Assembly: GCA_913020115.1 (NCBI GenBank)
Contig: CAJWBQ010000012.1
Location: 49,381 to 113,380 of the forward strand
DNA: 64,000 nt
Direction of reading: 5' to 3'
Source of the DNA: an uncultured Cellvibrionales bacterium
GTDB taxonomy: Bacteria; Pseudomonadota; Gammaproteobacteria; Pseudomonadales; Cellvibrionaceae
Below, one piece after another: positions 8,755 to 18,085 of this stretch (positions within the stretch are counted from its first letter, which is position 1; the number at the start of each line of letters is the position of its first letter). The notes under the pieces were generated by a model. That model ran no database searches. It saw only the letters and a list, made by a program, of their open reading frames with translations, and was not told the DNA's origin. Position numbers and translations under genes: made by a program.

Positions 8755-10098
8755 TTAGTCGACGGTGTTGATGGCGTCGGTGAGTACGTTGAAGATGGTG
8801 TCGATGTGTTCTTGTTCGATGATCAGGGGTGGAGACATAACGATGCTTTCTCCGGCTGGGCGAACGGTGACGCCATTTTCGAGGCAGATGTTGGCGATTT
8901 GAGCGGCTCTGCTTGGGCCGGCTTTGCCATGGGGCTGAAAGTCGATGGCACCGAGTAATCCGTAGTTGCGAACGTCGTTTATGTTTCTTCCGTGGTCAAG
9001 TGTATGAATGGCTTCTTCCCAAGGTGTGGCCATTTTACCTGCATGGGCAAACAGTTGGTCGTCGCGGTAGATGTCCATGGTGGCCATGGCGGCCGCACAG
9101 GCTACTGGGTGTGCCGAGTAGGTGTAGCCGTGCATGAATTCGGGCGCTATTGACGGGGTGTCTGAGCTGTTTACGAAGGTGTCGTAGATTTCTTGCTTCA
9201 GGTAAACAGCTCCCATGGGAATGGCGCCGTTGGTTAGGCCTTTGGCGGTGGTCATTAGGTCGGGGGTGACGCCAATTTTCTCGGCCATGGTGGCGGCATC
9301 GCCCACTCGTCCATAGGCGGAAATCACTTCGTCAAATATGAGCAGGATGTTGTGCTGGTCGCAAATTTCACGCAGTCGCTGCAGGTAGCCTTTTGGGGGA
9401 AGTATTATGCCCCCGGCCCCACTCATGGGCTCGACGATAACGGCAGCTATGTTGGAGGCGTCGCGCATGCCGATCATGTCATTGAGTTCTTCGGCTAGCT
9501 CGGCGCCGTTGTCCGGTAGGCCGCGGCTGTAGGCATTTTCGGGTAGTAGGGTGTGGCGCAAGAAGTCGGCTTCTAGGGCTGGGCCAAAGGCTTTGCGGTT
9601 GGGAGTTAGGCCGGAAAGGCTGACTCCAGCCCAATTGACTCCGTGATAGGCTTTTACTCGGGCAATAAAGCAGGTTTTGCTGGCTTCGCCTTTTAAGCGC
9701 CAGTACTGGCGGGCTATTTTGGTGGCGGTGTCGACAGCTTCTGAACCTGAGTTGGTGAAAAACACGCGGTTTAGGCCCTCGGGTGCTATTTGCTCTACTA
9801 GTCTGTTGGCGAGTTGAAACGCCAGCGGATGCCCGTAGCTGAAGGGGTTGGCGTAGTCCATTTCAAGCAGTTGCTTTGACACGGCGTCGGCAATTTCTTT
9901 ACGGCCATGTCCGGCGTTACAGCACCATAAACCGGCATTGGTGTCGATTATTTTACGGCCGTCGGCCATGGTGAGATACATACCTTCGGCGCCGGTGTAC
10001 ATGCGTGGGTTGCTTTTGAATGCGGCATTGGCGGTGAAGGGCATCCACCAAGCTTGGAGTTCTTCTGGGCTTAGGCCGGCGGCTTGATTGTTGCTCAT
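8755..10098 (-). CDS. Class III aminotransferase, omega-amino acid:pyruvate type
   Basis: A 447-residue PLP enzyme with the class III marks NSGSEAVDTATKIAR, DEVISAYGRVG and the PLP lysine in TTAKGLTNG (K286). It is a paralogue of the gene at 5947-7281; the two align along their length, differing mainly near the C-terminus. The partner amino group acceptor is probably pyruvate; the donor could be beta-alanine, 4-aminobutyrate, a polyamine or taurine and cannot be fixed from sequence. It stands alone on the minus strand, convergent with the LysR gene. Its + strand is strongly G/T-rich, unlike other minus-strand genes here. Confidence 0.85.
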   Translation of the reverse strand: MSNNQAAGLSPEELQAWWMPFTANAAFKSNPRMYTGAEGMYLTMADGRKIIDTNAGLWCCNAGHGRKEIADAVSKQLLEMDYANPFSYGHPLAFQLANRLVEQIAPEGLNRVFFTNSGSEAVDTATKIARQYWRLKGEASKTCFIARVKAYHGVNWAGVSLSGLTPNRKAFGPALEADFLRHTLLPENAYSRGLPDNGAELAEELNDMIGMRDASNIAAVIVEPMSGAGGIILPPKGYLQRLREICDQHNILLIFDEVISAYGRVGDAATMAEKIGVTPDLMTTAKGLTNGAIPMGAVYLKQEIYDTFVNSSDTPSIAPEFMHGYTYSAHPVACAAAMATMDIYRDDQLFAHAGKMATPWEEAIHTLDHGRNINDVRNYGLLGAIDFQPHGKAGPSRAAQIANICLENGVTVRPAGESIVMSPPLIIEQEHIDTIFNVLTDAINTVD

Positions 10099-10329
10099 TG
10101 GGCAGTGTCCTGTAGGTTTTTCATAAGATTAGTCGATTTATATCAAGTTGCCTTGGTCGGGTAAATTAGGAATTTTGGGCGTTAAGGTTAGGGAAATTGG
10201 GTGTATTGCGCTGAGGATGAGGTGTACGGTGACAAGCTGCGTAAGAGGGATCTCCTGCAAGCAGATTTATCTTGCAATTCGTTGAGGGTTTGCAAGAATC
10301 ACCTGCCCTTGCTTATAAAGAAGTTTTAG

Positions 10330-11505
10330 ATGGATTTACAGCTAGAAAATTCTCAATTACAGCGCAAGCTAAAAACCTTGATATCGCGAGCCGAAGAGAA
10401 TCAGAAGATTCAGCAGCGCTATCAAGACTATGAGCAGCGTTTGTTGAGCTGTACCTCGCTGGCGGAGTTTTTGAATGAGCTGTTGTTGGAAGCGGTGGAC
10501 TATTTTCAGTTGGCGACGGTTGATCTAGTTATTTACGATCCCGATTACAGTATTCGTGATCTTTTGGCTTTTTTGAATATCGAGTGTTATGGTGATTGCC
10601 TTCAATTGCGACACGGGCCTGAATATTTTTCCACTTTGTTTGGAAATGAACCTAAGGTCATTCTGAAGGCCCTGAAAAGTGACGCGTTTAATGACCCTCT
10701 AAGCGTTTTAATAAAGGACGGGGTAAACGCTAATAGCGTCGCGCTTTTACCTCTTACGCGTCAGGGTGAGCTCATTGCCAGCCTGCACTTCGCCAGCCAA
10801 TCTAGCACCCGTTTCACTCGCGACAAAGCGACCGACTTCTTAGTTCATTTATCTCATATCGCCGCGGTTTGTTTTGAAAACTGCGTGGCGCGAGAGCAAT
10901 TGAAACGACAGGGTCAAATAGACCCATTAACGCAGGTTGCGAATCGACGCAGTTTTGATGAAGATTATGCCCGAGAGTTGGCGCGAACAGAGCGCAATAA
11001 AAATTCCCTTGCCTGCATGTTTGTGGATGTGGATTTCTTTAAGAAAATTAACGACACTTGGGGGCATCAGGCAGGCGATTTGTGTCTAAAGTTAGTGGCG
11101 GCGCAAATTCAGTTGCAGTTGCGCACCACTGACATTTTGGCTCGTTATGGCGGTGAAGAATTTGTGGTAGTACTGCCCGATTGTGAAAGTACTGAGGCGG
11201 GTATTATTGCCGAGCGAATTCGTGAGGCGGTAGAGAATTTGCAGGTTCTTCGCTCTGAGTTAGAGCTGCAGGAAGGGGCGAGCTCGGTAGCCTCCGAGGC
11301 AGACTCGGCGATAGAATTGCGAGTGTCGGTAGGTTTGTGTGCTTGGCGTCCGCCCCAGGAGCGTACCCACGACCTCGCTTTGCTAGGTCAACAATTATTA
11401 GCTTCGGCTGACGAAGCCATGTATGCCTGCAAACGTGCTGGGCGCAACCGCGTCACGGCGATTGAATTTCAATTAGATACAGCCACGGCCAGTACTTCCC
11501 TGTAA
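10330..11505 (+). CDS. Diguanylate cyclase with DUF484/GAF-like N-terminus
   Basis: A 391-residue cytosolic protein. A short coiled coil (residues 1-35) and a DUF484/GAF-like sensor (about 36-190) precede a GGDEF domain (about 200-385). The active-site signature is intact as GGEEF (about residues 274-278). An RTTD tetrad five residues before it matches the RxxD product-inhibition I-site, so an active, feedback-inhibited c-di-GMP synthase is expected. Its product could feed the c-di-GMP-binding MshE of the pilus cluster downstream. Its 3' end overlaps the convergent glutamine cyclotransferase gene by 53 bp. Confidence 0.92.
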   Translation: MDLQLENSQLQRKLKTLISRAEENQKIQQRYQDYEQRLLSCTSLAEFLNELLLEAVDYFQLATVDLVIYDPDYSIRDLLAFLNIECYGDCLQLRHGPEYFSTLFGNEPKVILKALKSDAFNDPLSVLIKDGVNANSVALLPLTRQGELIASLHFASQSSTRFTRDKATDFLVHLSHIAAVCFENCVAREQLKRQGQIDPLTQVANRRSFDEDYARELARTERNKNSLACMFVDVDFFKKINDTWGHQAGDLCLKLVAAQIQLQLRTTDILARYGGEEFVVVLPDCESTEAGIIAERIREAVENLQVLRSELELQEGASSVASEADSAIELRVSVGLCAWRPPQERTHDLALLGQQLLASADEAMYACKRAGRNRVTAIEFQLDTATASTSL

Positions 11506-12271
11506 CCCATAAACCGCGGCCTTCGGGGTCGGCTGCTATGCCGTTGAGGACGCTGTCAGTGTGACCATTACTGCTCTCTGCGACTAAAGCTGATAAGTCT
11601 ACTTGCTGTGTAACTACGCCCGATTTTGGATCTATCGCAACAATGTAGTTTTTGTGCCAGACGTTCGCCCAAATATTTCCCTGGTGGTATTCAAGCTCAT
11701 TTAAGGACTTTAATTTTCTTTGGTTGAGTGTCACTGGCAGCCTAGAGATAAGTTTAAAGTTGGCGGGATCTCTGAATTGCAAAGTGTTGCTGCCGTCACT
11801 CATTATGAGAGATTGACCATTGTGGGTAAGCCCCCAACCTTCACCGCGATATTTGAACTGGCGGACAAACTGCAGATCTTTTTCTCGGTAAACTCCGGCT
11901 ATACCTTTGCGCCAACTCAGCAAATAAAATTGATCGTTGAATAAAGTAATGCCCTCAGCAAATAAATGCTTTGGTGTTGGCCAGGTGCCCGCTGTTTGAG
12001 AGTGCTCTAAAGATGGTGTTTGACCGTCCAGAGGGTAGCGTGTGATAAACGAACGCCGATAGCGACCAGAGCTTTCAATCATCATGTTATTGCTAGCGAT
12101 TAAACCCTGAGTATAAATATTGGAGTTGTGCGGGCGCTTCTCGATAATACGATATTGGCTGTGTGGCTTTACCATTGAGCTCGAGGCTTTGTTGCCGCTT
12201 GCAATGAAGCTGCTAGCCAGTAATAGGGCAACAAAGAGAACAAGCTGAATGGGTTTTAAAAAATTTAACAA
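11453..12271 (-). CDS. Glutaminyl-peptide cyclotransferase (plant/bacterial type)
   Basis: A 272-residue exported protein with an N-terminal hydrophobic signal (about residues 8-27). The beta-propeller glutamine cyclotransferase family is recognised from GWGLTHNGQSLIMSDGSNT, LNELEYHQGNIWANVWHKN and LNGIAADPEGRGLWVTGKYW. The enzyme converts N-terminal Gln of peptides to pyroglutamate with release of ammonia in the periplasm. The gene's 3' end overlaps the GGDEF gene on the other strand by 53 bp. Substrates are unknown. Confidence 0.9.
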   Translation of the reverse strand: MLNFLKPIQLVLFVALLLASSFIASGNKASSSMVKPHSQYRIIEKRPHNSNIYTQGLIASNNMMIESSGRYRRSFITRYPLDGQTPSLEHSQTAGTWPTPKHLFAEGITLFNDQFYLLSWRKGIAGVYREKDLQFVRQFKYRGEGWGLTHNGQSLIMSDGSNTLQFRDPANFKLISRLPVTLNQRKLKSLNELEYHQGNIWANVWHKNYIVAIDPKSGVVTQQVDLSALVAESSNGHTDSVLNGIAADPEGRGLWVTGKYWPWLYLIEIQSP

Positions 12272-12368
12272 GGGGTTACCTGTTCCTGATTCGCTCTGTT
12301 AAAATGAGTCGCTATTTTTACCATAAACAAGATTTAATTGAATCCGAAATCATTATAACTGGATTGTT

Positions 12369-12989
12369 ATGAAACGCTTACAAACATTTCTTACATTAAC
12401 GCTGCTGGGTGGCATGACAGTGGTGTTACCCGTTGTTATTTTGGCAATTTTATTTCAGTGGCTCTTTGGTTTGGTGACGAATTCCATACAACCAATGACC
12501 GATTGGCTGAGTCATTACGCCGAAATTAAAGAAATTGTGGCCGATGCCATTGTGGTGCTGATTATCCTCGTCACCTGTTTCCTGATCGGCTTGCTCATTA
12601 AAACGGGGGTAGGGCGTTGGCTGCATCACTGCTTGGACAAGGTCTTGGGTCGCTTGGCTCCGGGCTACAAAACCATCCGCGAAATTGTCTCGCAATTTCT
12701 GGGCGGAGAGAATGACGAATCACTCTTAAATGGGCAGGTGTGTAAGGCTTGGGTATTTGGCGCGCAATCGCCCGCCAGTATGACCGCTATTGTTACCGCT
12801 ACACACAGCGACGGTTCTTACTCCGTCTTTGTGCCTACAGCACCAATACCTACATCTGGCTTGGTGTATCACTTGCCTGAAGATTGTGTGGAGCTGCTGC
12901 CCCACATAAGTGTTGAAACTGCCATGCGTACCGTTATTGCCTGCGGTGCCGGCTCGCAGATTTTGCGAGCGCCACCGGCTGAGGTCTAA
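12369..12989 (+). CDS. DUF502 family membrane protein
   Basis: A 206-residue inner-membrane protein with two hydrophobic segments (about residues 7-33 and 58-80) and a C-terminal soluble domain. The pattern GGMTVVLPVVILAILF, then PGYKTIREIVSQFLG and VFVPTAPIPTSGLVYHLPED is diagnostic of DUF502. Biochemical function is unknown. Its stop codon overlaps the end of the convergent ComFB gene by 4 bp. Confidence 0.9.
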   Translation: MKRLQTFLTLTLLGGMTVVLPVVILAILFQWLFGLVTNSIQPMTDWLSHYAEIKEIVADAIVVLIILVTCFLIGLLIKTGVGRWLHHCLDKVLGRLAPGYKTIREIVSQFLGGENDESLLNGQVCKAWVFGAQSPASMTAIVTATHSDGSYSVFVPTAPIPTSGLVYHLPEDCVELLPHISVETAMRTVIACGAGSQILRAPPAEV

Positions 12990-13357
12990 GCGTCTGTTGC
13001 GCTAGAGGCCTCCTCGCTGCTTGCGTCTTGCCCCGCCTCGCTTGGCGGCGCGGCCTCTGAGGGATCGCGACTGTTTACATATTCAATGGCGTCTTTAACC
13101 GCCTTTACCACTTTCGAATGTATTTCATTCATGTCCTCTCGCGACATAAAAAATGTCATGTCGACGTTGTGTCGGATGTAGCGAGGGGGTAGATGATTGA
13201 GTGCGACACAGGCGATGTCGGCTAGGTAGTCAACATCGTCGTGGGCGCGTTCGCTAGTTTCAGAAATTTCCTCTAGAACCAGGTGCTCATAATAGTTGTG
13301 AATTGAGTCAACCCCAGCGGGCAGCTCGTAGCGGCGTTGGCCTGGTGTTAATAACAT
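12986..13357 (-). CDS. Late competence development ComFB family protein
   Basis: A 123-residue soluble protein. The ComFB domain covers residues 15-95 (IHNYYEHLVLEEI, DIACVALNHLPPRYIRHNVDM); the C-terminal 25 residues are Ala/Ser/Glu-rich and probably disordered. ComFB-like proteins have been linked to c-di-AMP/c-di-GMP signalling and motility or competence in other bacteria; a role here is inference. It lies upstream of mnmC on the minus strand in order of position but is transcribed after it, with a 43-bp gap, so co-transcription is possible. Confidence 0.85.
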   Translation of the reverse strand: MLLTPGQRRYELPAGVDSIHNYYEHLVLEEISETSERAHDDVDYLADIACVALNHLPPRYIRHNVDMTFFMSREDMNEIHSKVVKAVKDAIEYVNSRDPSEAAPPSEAGQDASSEEASSATDA

Positions 13358-13400
13358 GCCGAATCCTTATAGTGAGTAATCGCTTTGTTGAGTATAGACA

Positions 13401-15410
13401 TTAAATTTTTTTGCGTATTAAGTCACGAATAATAAAGCGGGCTGGGCTCAAGGCCTGAATCAGGTGGCGAGGCAGAGGTGGCGTAGTGCCATCTATCTGA
13501 GCGGCCAGCAGTTCTGCGGTGAGCGCAGCGTAGGTTAAACCGCGTGAGCCGTGGCCTATGTTGAGGTAAAGGCCTGGCCAGTAGTTTCCCGCTCGCGGGA
13601 TTGAAGATTTAGCGTTTTTGCGCAGCAGTTGATAGTCCTCGAGGAAGTTCGCGTATTTGGGTGCGGGCCCAGCAATTGGAAGGTAGTCGGGTGTGGTGCA
13701 GCGATAGGCCGCTCGGCCGCTCAGTTTTTCACTTTCACTGCGGTGTTGCGCCAAGCCTAAAGCGCCCTCTAAGGCTGGGGTAGGACCGTCCATTTTATCC
13801 AGGTTTTCAAGGTGGTCACTTTGCTGTGTATTTGTGCCTTCAGGGTAAAAAGGCGCCTTCACATCGAAGGTGGCACCAATGCAGTGGCTGTTCGATAAGG
13901 GGTCGGCTGGGGCGATATAACCCTCGCTGCATAACGCTGTTTTTAACTTCCGGCTAGCCTCGCTGGCCGCAAGATAAGTCACCTGCCCGCGCACAGGCTT
14001 GAGCGGTAGGTGTTGAGTTTGCGAAAAATACTGAGCATGCCCGGCTGTGGCGATCAGCAATGAGCTGGAGCTCGCGAGTATCCCACCTTGTTTATCGAGT
14101 GCCTGCCATTGATTGCCTGTTCGCGTTAACTCACTGACCTGTGTGGAGCGCTTGATGGTTATTTGGGGGTGCTCTGCCAGGTGCTGGCAGAGCACTTTGG
14201 GGTTAACCCAGCCCGCTTCTGGAAAGAATAAGCCAGAGTGAGGGATGTCTATGCCGGCGATTTCAGATGCTTGCGCTGGAGATAAAAATTGCACCAGTTC
14301 ACTGTCCTCTCCATAGCGAACACGCAGAGCCTCATGAAGTTTCTGTTCTTTGGCTGTGTGGGCTAGTTGCAGTACTCCGCACTGCTCGCCAAAGGCCTCC
14401 GACGATGACCACAAAGCACTATACGCTCGCTGCCCGAAGGCCAGTGCGCTGATATTAAACTCGGCCAAAGTTTCTTCCCGAGGCGATAGTTTGCCGTAGA
14501 GAACACCCTGAGGGTTCCCCGAACCTTGGCTGGCCAACTCAGGTTCTTGCTCTATAAGGGTGACCTCATAGCCTTTCAATGCAAGTGCTCGTGCGCTGTG
14601 ACAACCTGCAATGCCGCCACCAATAACGGTAACTGTTTTCGGAGCTGAGGGAGCTTCTTTGTCCCTTAGCGAAACATTCCAAGGGGGAGCAAAAGGTGCG
14701 TTGTAGGCACCCTCTACGAAATCTTCGCGTTTGGCTCTGGGTGGAAGTTCTTTTAGTTTTGCGCACAGTCTCGCGGTCTCGAGTTTGCATACTTCAAAAC
14801 CCGCTAGGCTGAGTTGATCTTGAGTGCTGGCGTCGGCGTTGTCGCTAATTAAAATACTGTTCGGATGACTGAGCTTTGCCATGGTCATAAGCAAAGCTTC
14901 AGAATCTGCACCCGCTTTTTCTGAGGCAGAGATGCTTTTGTAATACCAAGTATCAATAGCGCACAAGGGGTTTGCAAATAGAGGGTGCGCGCTCTGTTGA
15001 AGTTGTTCTAAACCTGCGCTGGGTGAGTTGACGATTAGCGTGAAGCTGACTTGCCTATCATCAAACAACAGCCGGTGAAAACCGGAGTGTAGAAGGGCAG
15101 GGTAATTTTCTAATAGTTCATTTGTGTATTGGCTAAGCTCTGGCCAAAGTGCTAGCGCCTGTCGCAGTTCAGATCGATTCGGCGGATTTGCTTCGACACA
15201 AATATAATCTAAGCGAGTATTATTCGCTGCCGTCTGTTGCCATTGTCGCCAAGTGGCTAAAAAATTGAGACCGGAATTGAAACCAATTTCACCCACAGAA
15301 AAATGCGTTTTGGTGTTATTTTTCCACGTGTCGCGCAGGTGCGGGCGCTCGAGAAAGGTCTGATGATATTGTTCGAGTTTGGCCCTGATTTCATTCGCGT
15401 CATCATGCAT
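13401..15410 (-). CDS. mnmC: Bifunctional tRNA mnm5s2U34 biosynthesis protein MnmC
   Basis: A 669-residue two-domain enzyme of normal length. The N-terminal methyltransferase domain (about 1-235) has FSVGEIGFNSGLNFL and the catalytic-pocket region; the C-terminal FAD oxidoreductase domain begins with VIGGGIAGCHSARALA (about residue 262) and ends with NIGHGSRGLTYA. It removes the carboxymethyl group from cmnm5s2U34 and then methylates nm5s2U34 in tRNAs for Lys, Glu and Gln. Its start codon abuts the stop of the flavodoxin gene, so the two are likely co-transcribed. Confidence 0.95.
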   Translation of the reverse strand: MHDDANEIRAKLEQYHQTFLERPHLRDTWKNNTKTHFSVGEIGFNSGLNFLATWRQWQQTAANNTRLDYICVEANPPNRSELRQALALWPELSQYTNELLENYPALLHSGFHRLLFDDRQVSFTLIVNSPSAGLEQLQQSAHPLFANPLCAIDTWYYKSISASEKAGADSEALLMTMAKLSHPNSILISDNADASTQDQLSLAGFEVCKLETARLCAKLKELPPRAKREDFVEGAYNAPFAPPWNVSLRDKEAPSAPKTVTVIGGGIAGCHSARALALKGYEVTLIEQEPELASQGSGNPQGVLYGKLSPREETLAEFNISALAFGQRAYSALWSSSEAFGEQCGVLQLAHTAKEQKLHEALRVRYGEDSELVQFLSPAQASEIAGIDIPHSGLFFPEAGWVNPKVLCQHLAEHPQITIKRSTQVSELTRTGNQWQALDKQGGILASSSSLLIATAGHAQYFSQTQHLPLKPVRGQVTYLAASEASRKLKTALCSEGYIAPADPLSNSHCIGATFDVKAPFYPEGTNTQQSDHLENLDKMDGPTPALEGALGLAQHRSESEKLSGRAAYRCTTPDYLPIAGPAPKYANFLEDYQLLRKNAKSSIPRAGNYWPGLYLNIGHGSRGLTYAALTAELLAAQIDGTTPPLPRHLIQALSPARFIIRDLIRKKI

Positions 15411-15947
15411 TTAACGCAACCCAAACTCTTGCAGTATTTGCTGACACCATTGATCTATTCGCGCTTCGCTGAGATCGAACTCGTTTTCCTCGTCTAGCGC
15501 AAGGCCAACAAATTTTTTCCCGTCGGCGCTAAGGGCTTGGGAGGCTTCAAATTCATAGCCCTCGATGGGCCAGTAGCCACAGGGTCTGCCACCTTGGTTT
15601 ACGACTTTAGTATGCAAGTAGCCCATCGCATCCAGAAACCATTCCGGGTAGCCAACTTGGTCTCCCAAACCGAATAGAGCCACAGGTTTCCCCTCGAGGT
15701 TCAGTTCGTCGAACGCCTCCCAAATATCTTCCCAATCTTCCTGCAGTTCGCCGTAATCCCAAGTAGGTATGCCGAATAATAAATAGGCGTGCTGTTCTGC
15801 AGAGTGAATGTTGCCCTCTGCAATGTTGAATACCTTCACGGCAGATTCCTGCACCAGCAACTGAGAAATTTTCAGCGCGATCTTTTCGCTGGCCATTTCT
15901 GTGTAACAGGTTGAGCTACCATAAAATAGTGCTATGTCAGAGGGCAT
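15411..15947 (-). CDS. Flavodoxin
   Basis: A 178-residue flavodoxin using the ATG at 15947. An upstream in-frame ATG at 15983 is less likely because the flavodoxin fold begins directly after MPSDIALFYGSSTCYTE, the FMN phosphate-binding loop, in this long-chain FldA/FldB type. Other marks are the GIPTWDYGELQEDWE and FGLGDQVGYPEWFLDAMG loops around the isoalloxazine ring. It carries single electrons at low potential, for example to radical-SAM enzymes. The start overlaps the 3' end of trmL by 11 bp and the stop abuts mnmC, giving a trmL-fld-mnmC operon. Confidence 0.9.
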   Translation of the reverse strand: MPSDIALFYGSSTCYTEMASEKIALKISQLLVQESAVKVFNIAEGNIHSAEQHAYLLFGIPTWDYGELQEDWEDIWEAFDELNLEGKPVALFGLGDQVGYPEWFLDAMGYLHTKVVNQGGRPCGYWPIEGYEFEASQALSADGKKFVGLALDEENEFDLSEARIDQWCQQILQEFGLR

Positions 15948-16401
15948 CGCAAAAATCCAACTGTCGCCAGGCTTCAAAAACAATCACCGCCGCGGCGTTG
16001 GAAAGGTTCATGCTCCGACTGTTGGCGCGCATAGGAATTCGCACGATATGCTGTTGCGAAAACTCGGCCATCACTTCGTCTGGCAGACCTCGGGTCTCGG
16101 GGCCAAACACCACATAGTCGCCATCGGCAAATGGTGTATCAGTATGTTTTATTTTCCCTTTGGTACTAATGGCGTAGAGTGTTTGGGGTTTTTCTGTGTT
16201 TAAAAAATCGGCCCAGTTTTCGTGAACACTCACATCTTTCCACTCGCCATAATCTAGGCCTGCACGCCGTAAACGTTTGTCGTCCATGACGAAGCCCAGC
16301 GGTTTAATTAGGTGCAATTCACACCCTGTATTGGCCGCTAAACGAATGATGTTTCCCGTGTTGGGCGGTATTTCGGGTTCAAATAAGACTAGTTTTAACA
16401 T
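15937..16401 (-). CDS. trmL: tRNA (cytidine/uridine-2'-O-)-methyltransferase TrmL
   Basis: A 154-residue SPOUT-class methyltransferase of normal length. It shows the start MLKLVLFEPEIPPNTGNIIR, the FGPETRGLP SAM-binding knot and the final MRANSRSMNLSNA motif. It methylates the ribose of the wobble base C34/U34 of tRNA-Leu isoacceptors. It is the first gene of a minus-strand run with flavodoxin and mnmC, and all of it is linked to tRNA wobble-base modification or electron supply. Confidence 0.95.
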   Translation of the reverse strand: MLKLVLFEPEIPPNTGNIIRLAANTGCELHLIKPLGFVMDDKRLRRAGLDYGEWKDVSVHENWADFLNTEKPQTLYAISTKGKIKHTDTPFADGDYVVFGPETRGLPDEVMAEFSQQHIVRIPMRANSRSMNLSNAAAVIVFEAWRQLDFCDAL

Positions 16402-16529
16402 TTTCGGCTCAAAGGCAGTAAAAAAGAGGATTTTATACGATTTTTCATAGAGTTATTGAAAAAACTGGTTACAATCCATCGAAGGTGTACGACATATAAA
16501 AAACATAAGTGTTTAGGGGAGTCGTCCTG

Positions 16530-17486
16530 TTGACGTTATTTGGCAAAAAAGCCAAGCAAGCGGGCCTAGTGGGCCTGGAAATATGCGCTGAAGGTGTGGC
16601 AATTGCCCATCGATCGAGCGCTACAGCCTCTGAGGCAAATTTTTCAAGCTGTGAATTTCTGCCGTTTGATGAAGCCAGCTCCGATCCTGAGAGCGACCGC
16701 CAGCTACAGATAAGTATGTTGAGCGATCGCATTGATGATCTGGGCCTTCGCCATGCAGCCTGCAACGTAGTGCTGCCCTTGGGTACCTACCAATTGTTAC
16801 TGGTAGATGCCCCCAAAGTAGAACCCTCTGAGCTAGCAGAAGCCATTCGCTGGCGTATTAAAGACTTAATCTCTTTCCCTTTAGAAGAGGCGGCGGTAGA
16901 TGCCTTTCTCCTGCCTGCCGATAGCAGCAGTGGCGGCAACAGTATGGCCTACGCTGTGGTGGTACGAAAAGATTACCTACGCTCGCTTATAGAGTTTGTA
17001 GAGCAGGCCAAATTAACTCTCAATGCCATTGATATTAGCGAGCTTAGCTTGCAAAACCTGCTCGCCTCGGGTTTGGATGAAGAAGAACTGAATCGCAGCT
17101 CGGCTCTGGTTAAGCTTCGCCAAGGTATTGGTAGTCTGCACGTTTACAAATCAGGTAACCTGTATCTGTCACGACAGTTTAAATTGGCCTACAACGCTGG
17201 TTTATTAGACGATCTGCCTGAAGAAGCTTTAACTTTGGAACTGCAGCGTTCGCTTGATTATTACGAGCGGCAGATGCGACAAATACCGCCGAAAACCATC
17301 TATTTCTGTGGTGACAATATCACCGATGACAAAATTAGCACGGGTATTCGCAGTAACTTGACGGCCAACCTTCAGGTGCTGCCTGCGGCGGAGAAACTAG
17401 CAATTTCTCAGCCAGTTGAAGAACATATACTGTCTATGTGCCTATCGGCCGTGGGTGTGGCACTTCGCACGGAGGGTGCTGCCTGA
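16530..17486 (+). CDS. mshI: MSHA pilus biogenesis protein MshI (PilM-like)
   Basis: A 318-residue actin-like cytoplasmic protein using a TTG start at 16530, chosen because AGGGGAG at 16515-16521 sits 8 nt upstream; an in-frame GTG at 16509 lacks a site. Segments MTLFGKKAKQAGLVGLEI and the DLISFPLEEAAVDAF region match the MshI/PilM family. PilM-type proteins bind the N-terminus of the PilN-like partner to form the inner-membrane alignment complex. This is the first gene of the MSHA cluster and its stop overlaps the next start. Confidence 0.88.
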   Translation: MTLFGKKAKQAGLVGLEICAEGVAIAHRSSATASEANFSSCEFLPFDEASSDPESDRQLQISMLSDRIDDLGLRHAACNVVLPLGTYQLLLVDAPKVEPSELAEAIRWRIKDLISFPLEEAAVDAFLLPADSSSGGNSMAYAVVVRKDYLRSLIEFVEQAKLTLNAIDISELSLQNLLASGLDEEELNRSSALVKLRQGIGSLHVYKSGNLYLSRQFKLAYNAGLLDDLPEEALTLELQRSLDYYERQMRQIPPKTIYFCGDNITDDKISTGIRSNLTANLQVLPAAEKLAISQPVEEHILSMCLSAVGVALRTEGAA

Positions 17487-18085
17487 TGCAGACAGTCAAC
17501 CTTTACTTGCCTGAATTTCGGCCTAAGAACGAGCCACTACTCAGTGGGCAAATCGCGCTAGTCACTCTGTTAACCATAGTGCTGTTCACCCTAATCTCGG
17601 TTTGGGGCGCGTATAAAAATTCTGACTATAAGGCTCAATTAGCCCTTCAAAGCGCTGAGCTCTCCACAATTAATTCCAATCTCGGGGTATTGCGAGCATC
17701 ACTGCCCAAGCACGATACCGCCTCGCTAGAGCGGGAGAATATTCGATTGACTAAAGACATTGAGCACAGGCGCGGTTTACAGCGTTTACTGGCCACTCAA
17801 AATTTAGGTAATGCTGGCGGTTTTTCAGCTCAGCTTGAAGGCCTAGCTCGGCAAAAGTTGGACACCCTAGCATTACAGTCATTTAGCCTGCTGCACGGGG
17901 GGCGATACCTAGAAATGAGCGGTTCCTTAACTCAGGCCGACCAGTTGCCGCGTTATCTGCAAAGCCTTCGCACTGAACCCGCATTTACCAAGTCCCGATT
18001 TGGCGTCATGAACATTGATGAGGAAGGTGCAAAGCGCGGGCAGATGAAATTCGAACTCAAGCGGCCCGTGAGGGATGAATCTTGA
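17486..18085 (+). CDS. PilN-like MSHA biogenesis protein
   Basis: A 199-residue bitopic membrane protein. Its ATG at 17486 shares bases with the TGA of mshI, and it begins MQTVNLYLPEFRPK, the short cytoplasmic PilN motif that docks into PilM-like proteins. One transmembrane segment follows (about residues 25-48), then a coiled coil (50-95) and a periplasmic ferredoxin-like domain. It belongs to the PilN family and bridges MshI and MshJ. Its TGA overlaps the TTG start of mshJ. Confidence 0.85.
   Translation: MQTVNLYLPEFRPKNEPLLSGQIALVTLLTIVLFTLISVWGAYKNSDYKAQLALQSAELSTINSNLGVLRASLPKHDTASLERENIRLTKDIEHRRGLQRLLATQNLGNAGGFSAQLEGLARQKLDTLALQSFSLLHGGRYLEMSGSLTQADQLPRYLQSLRTEPAFTKSRFGVMNIDEEGAKRGQMKFELKRPVRDES

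Noticed and set aside
12450..12695. Antisense frame in the DUF502 gene
   Set aside because: It is a shadow frame without ribosome site.
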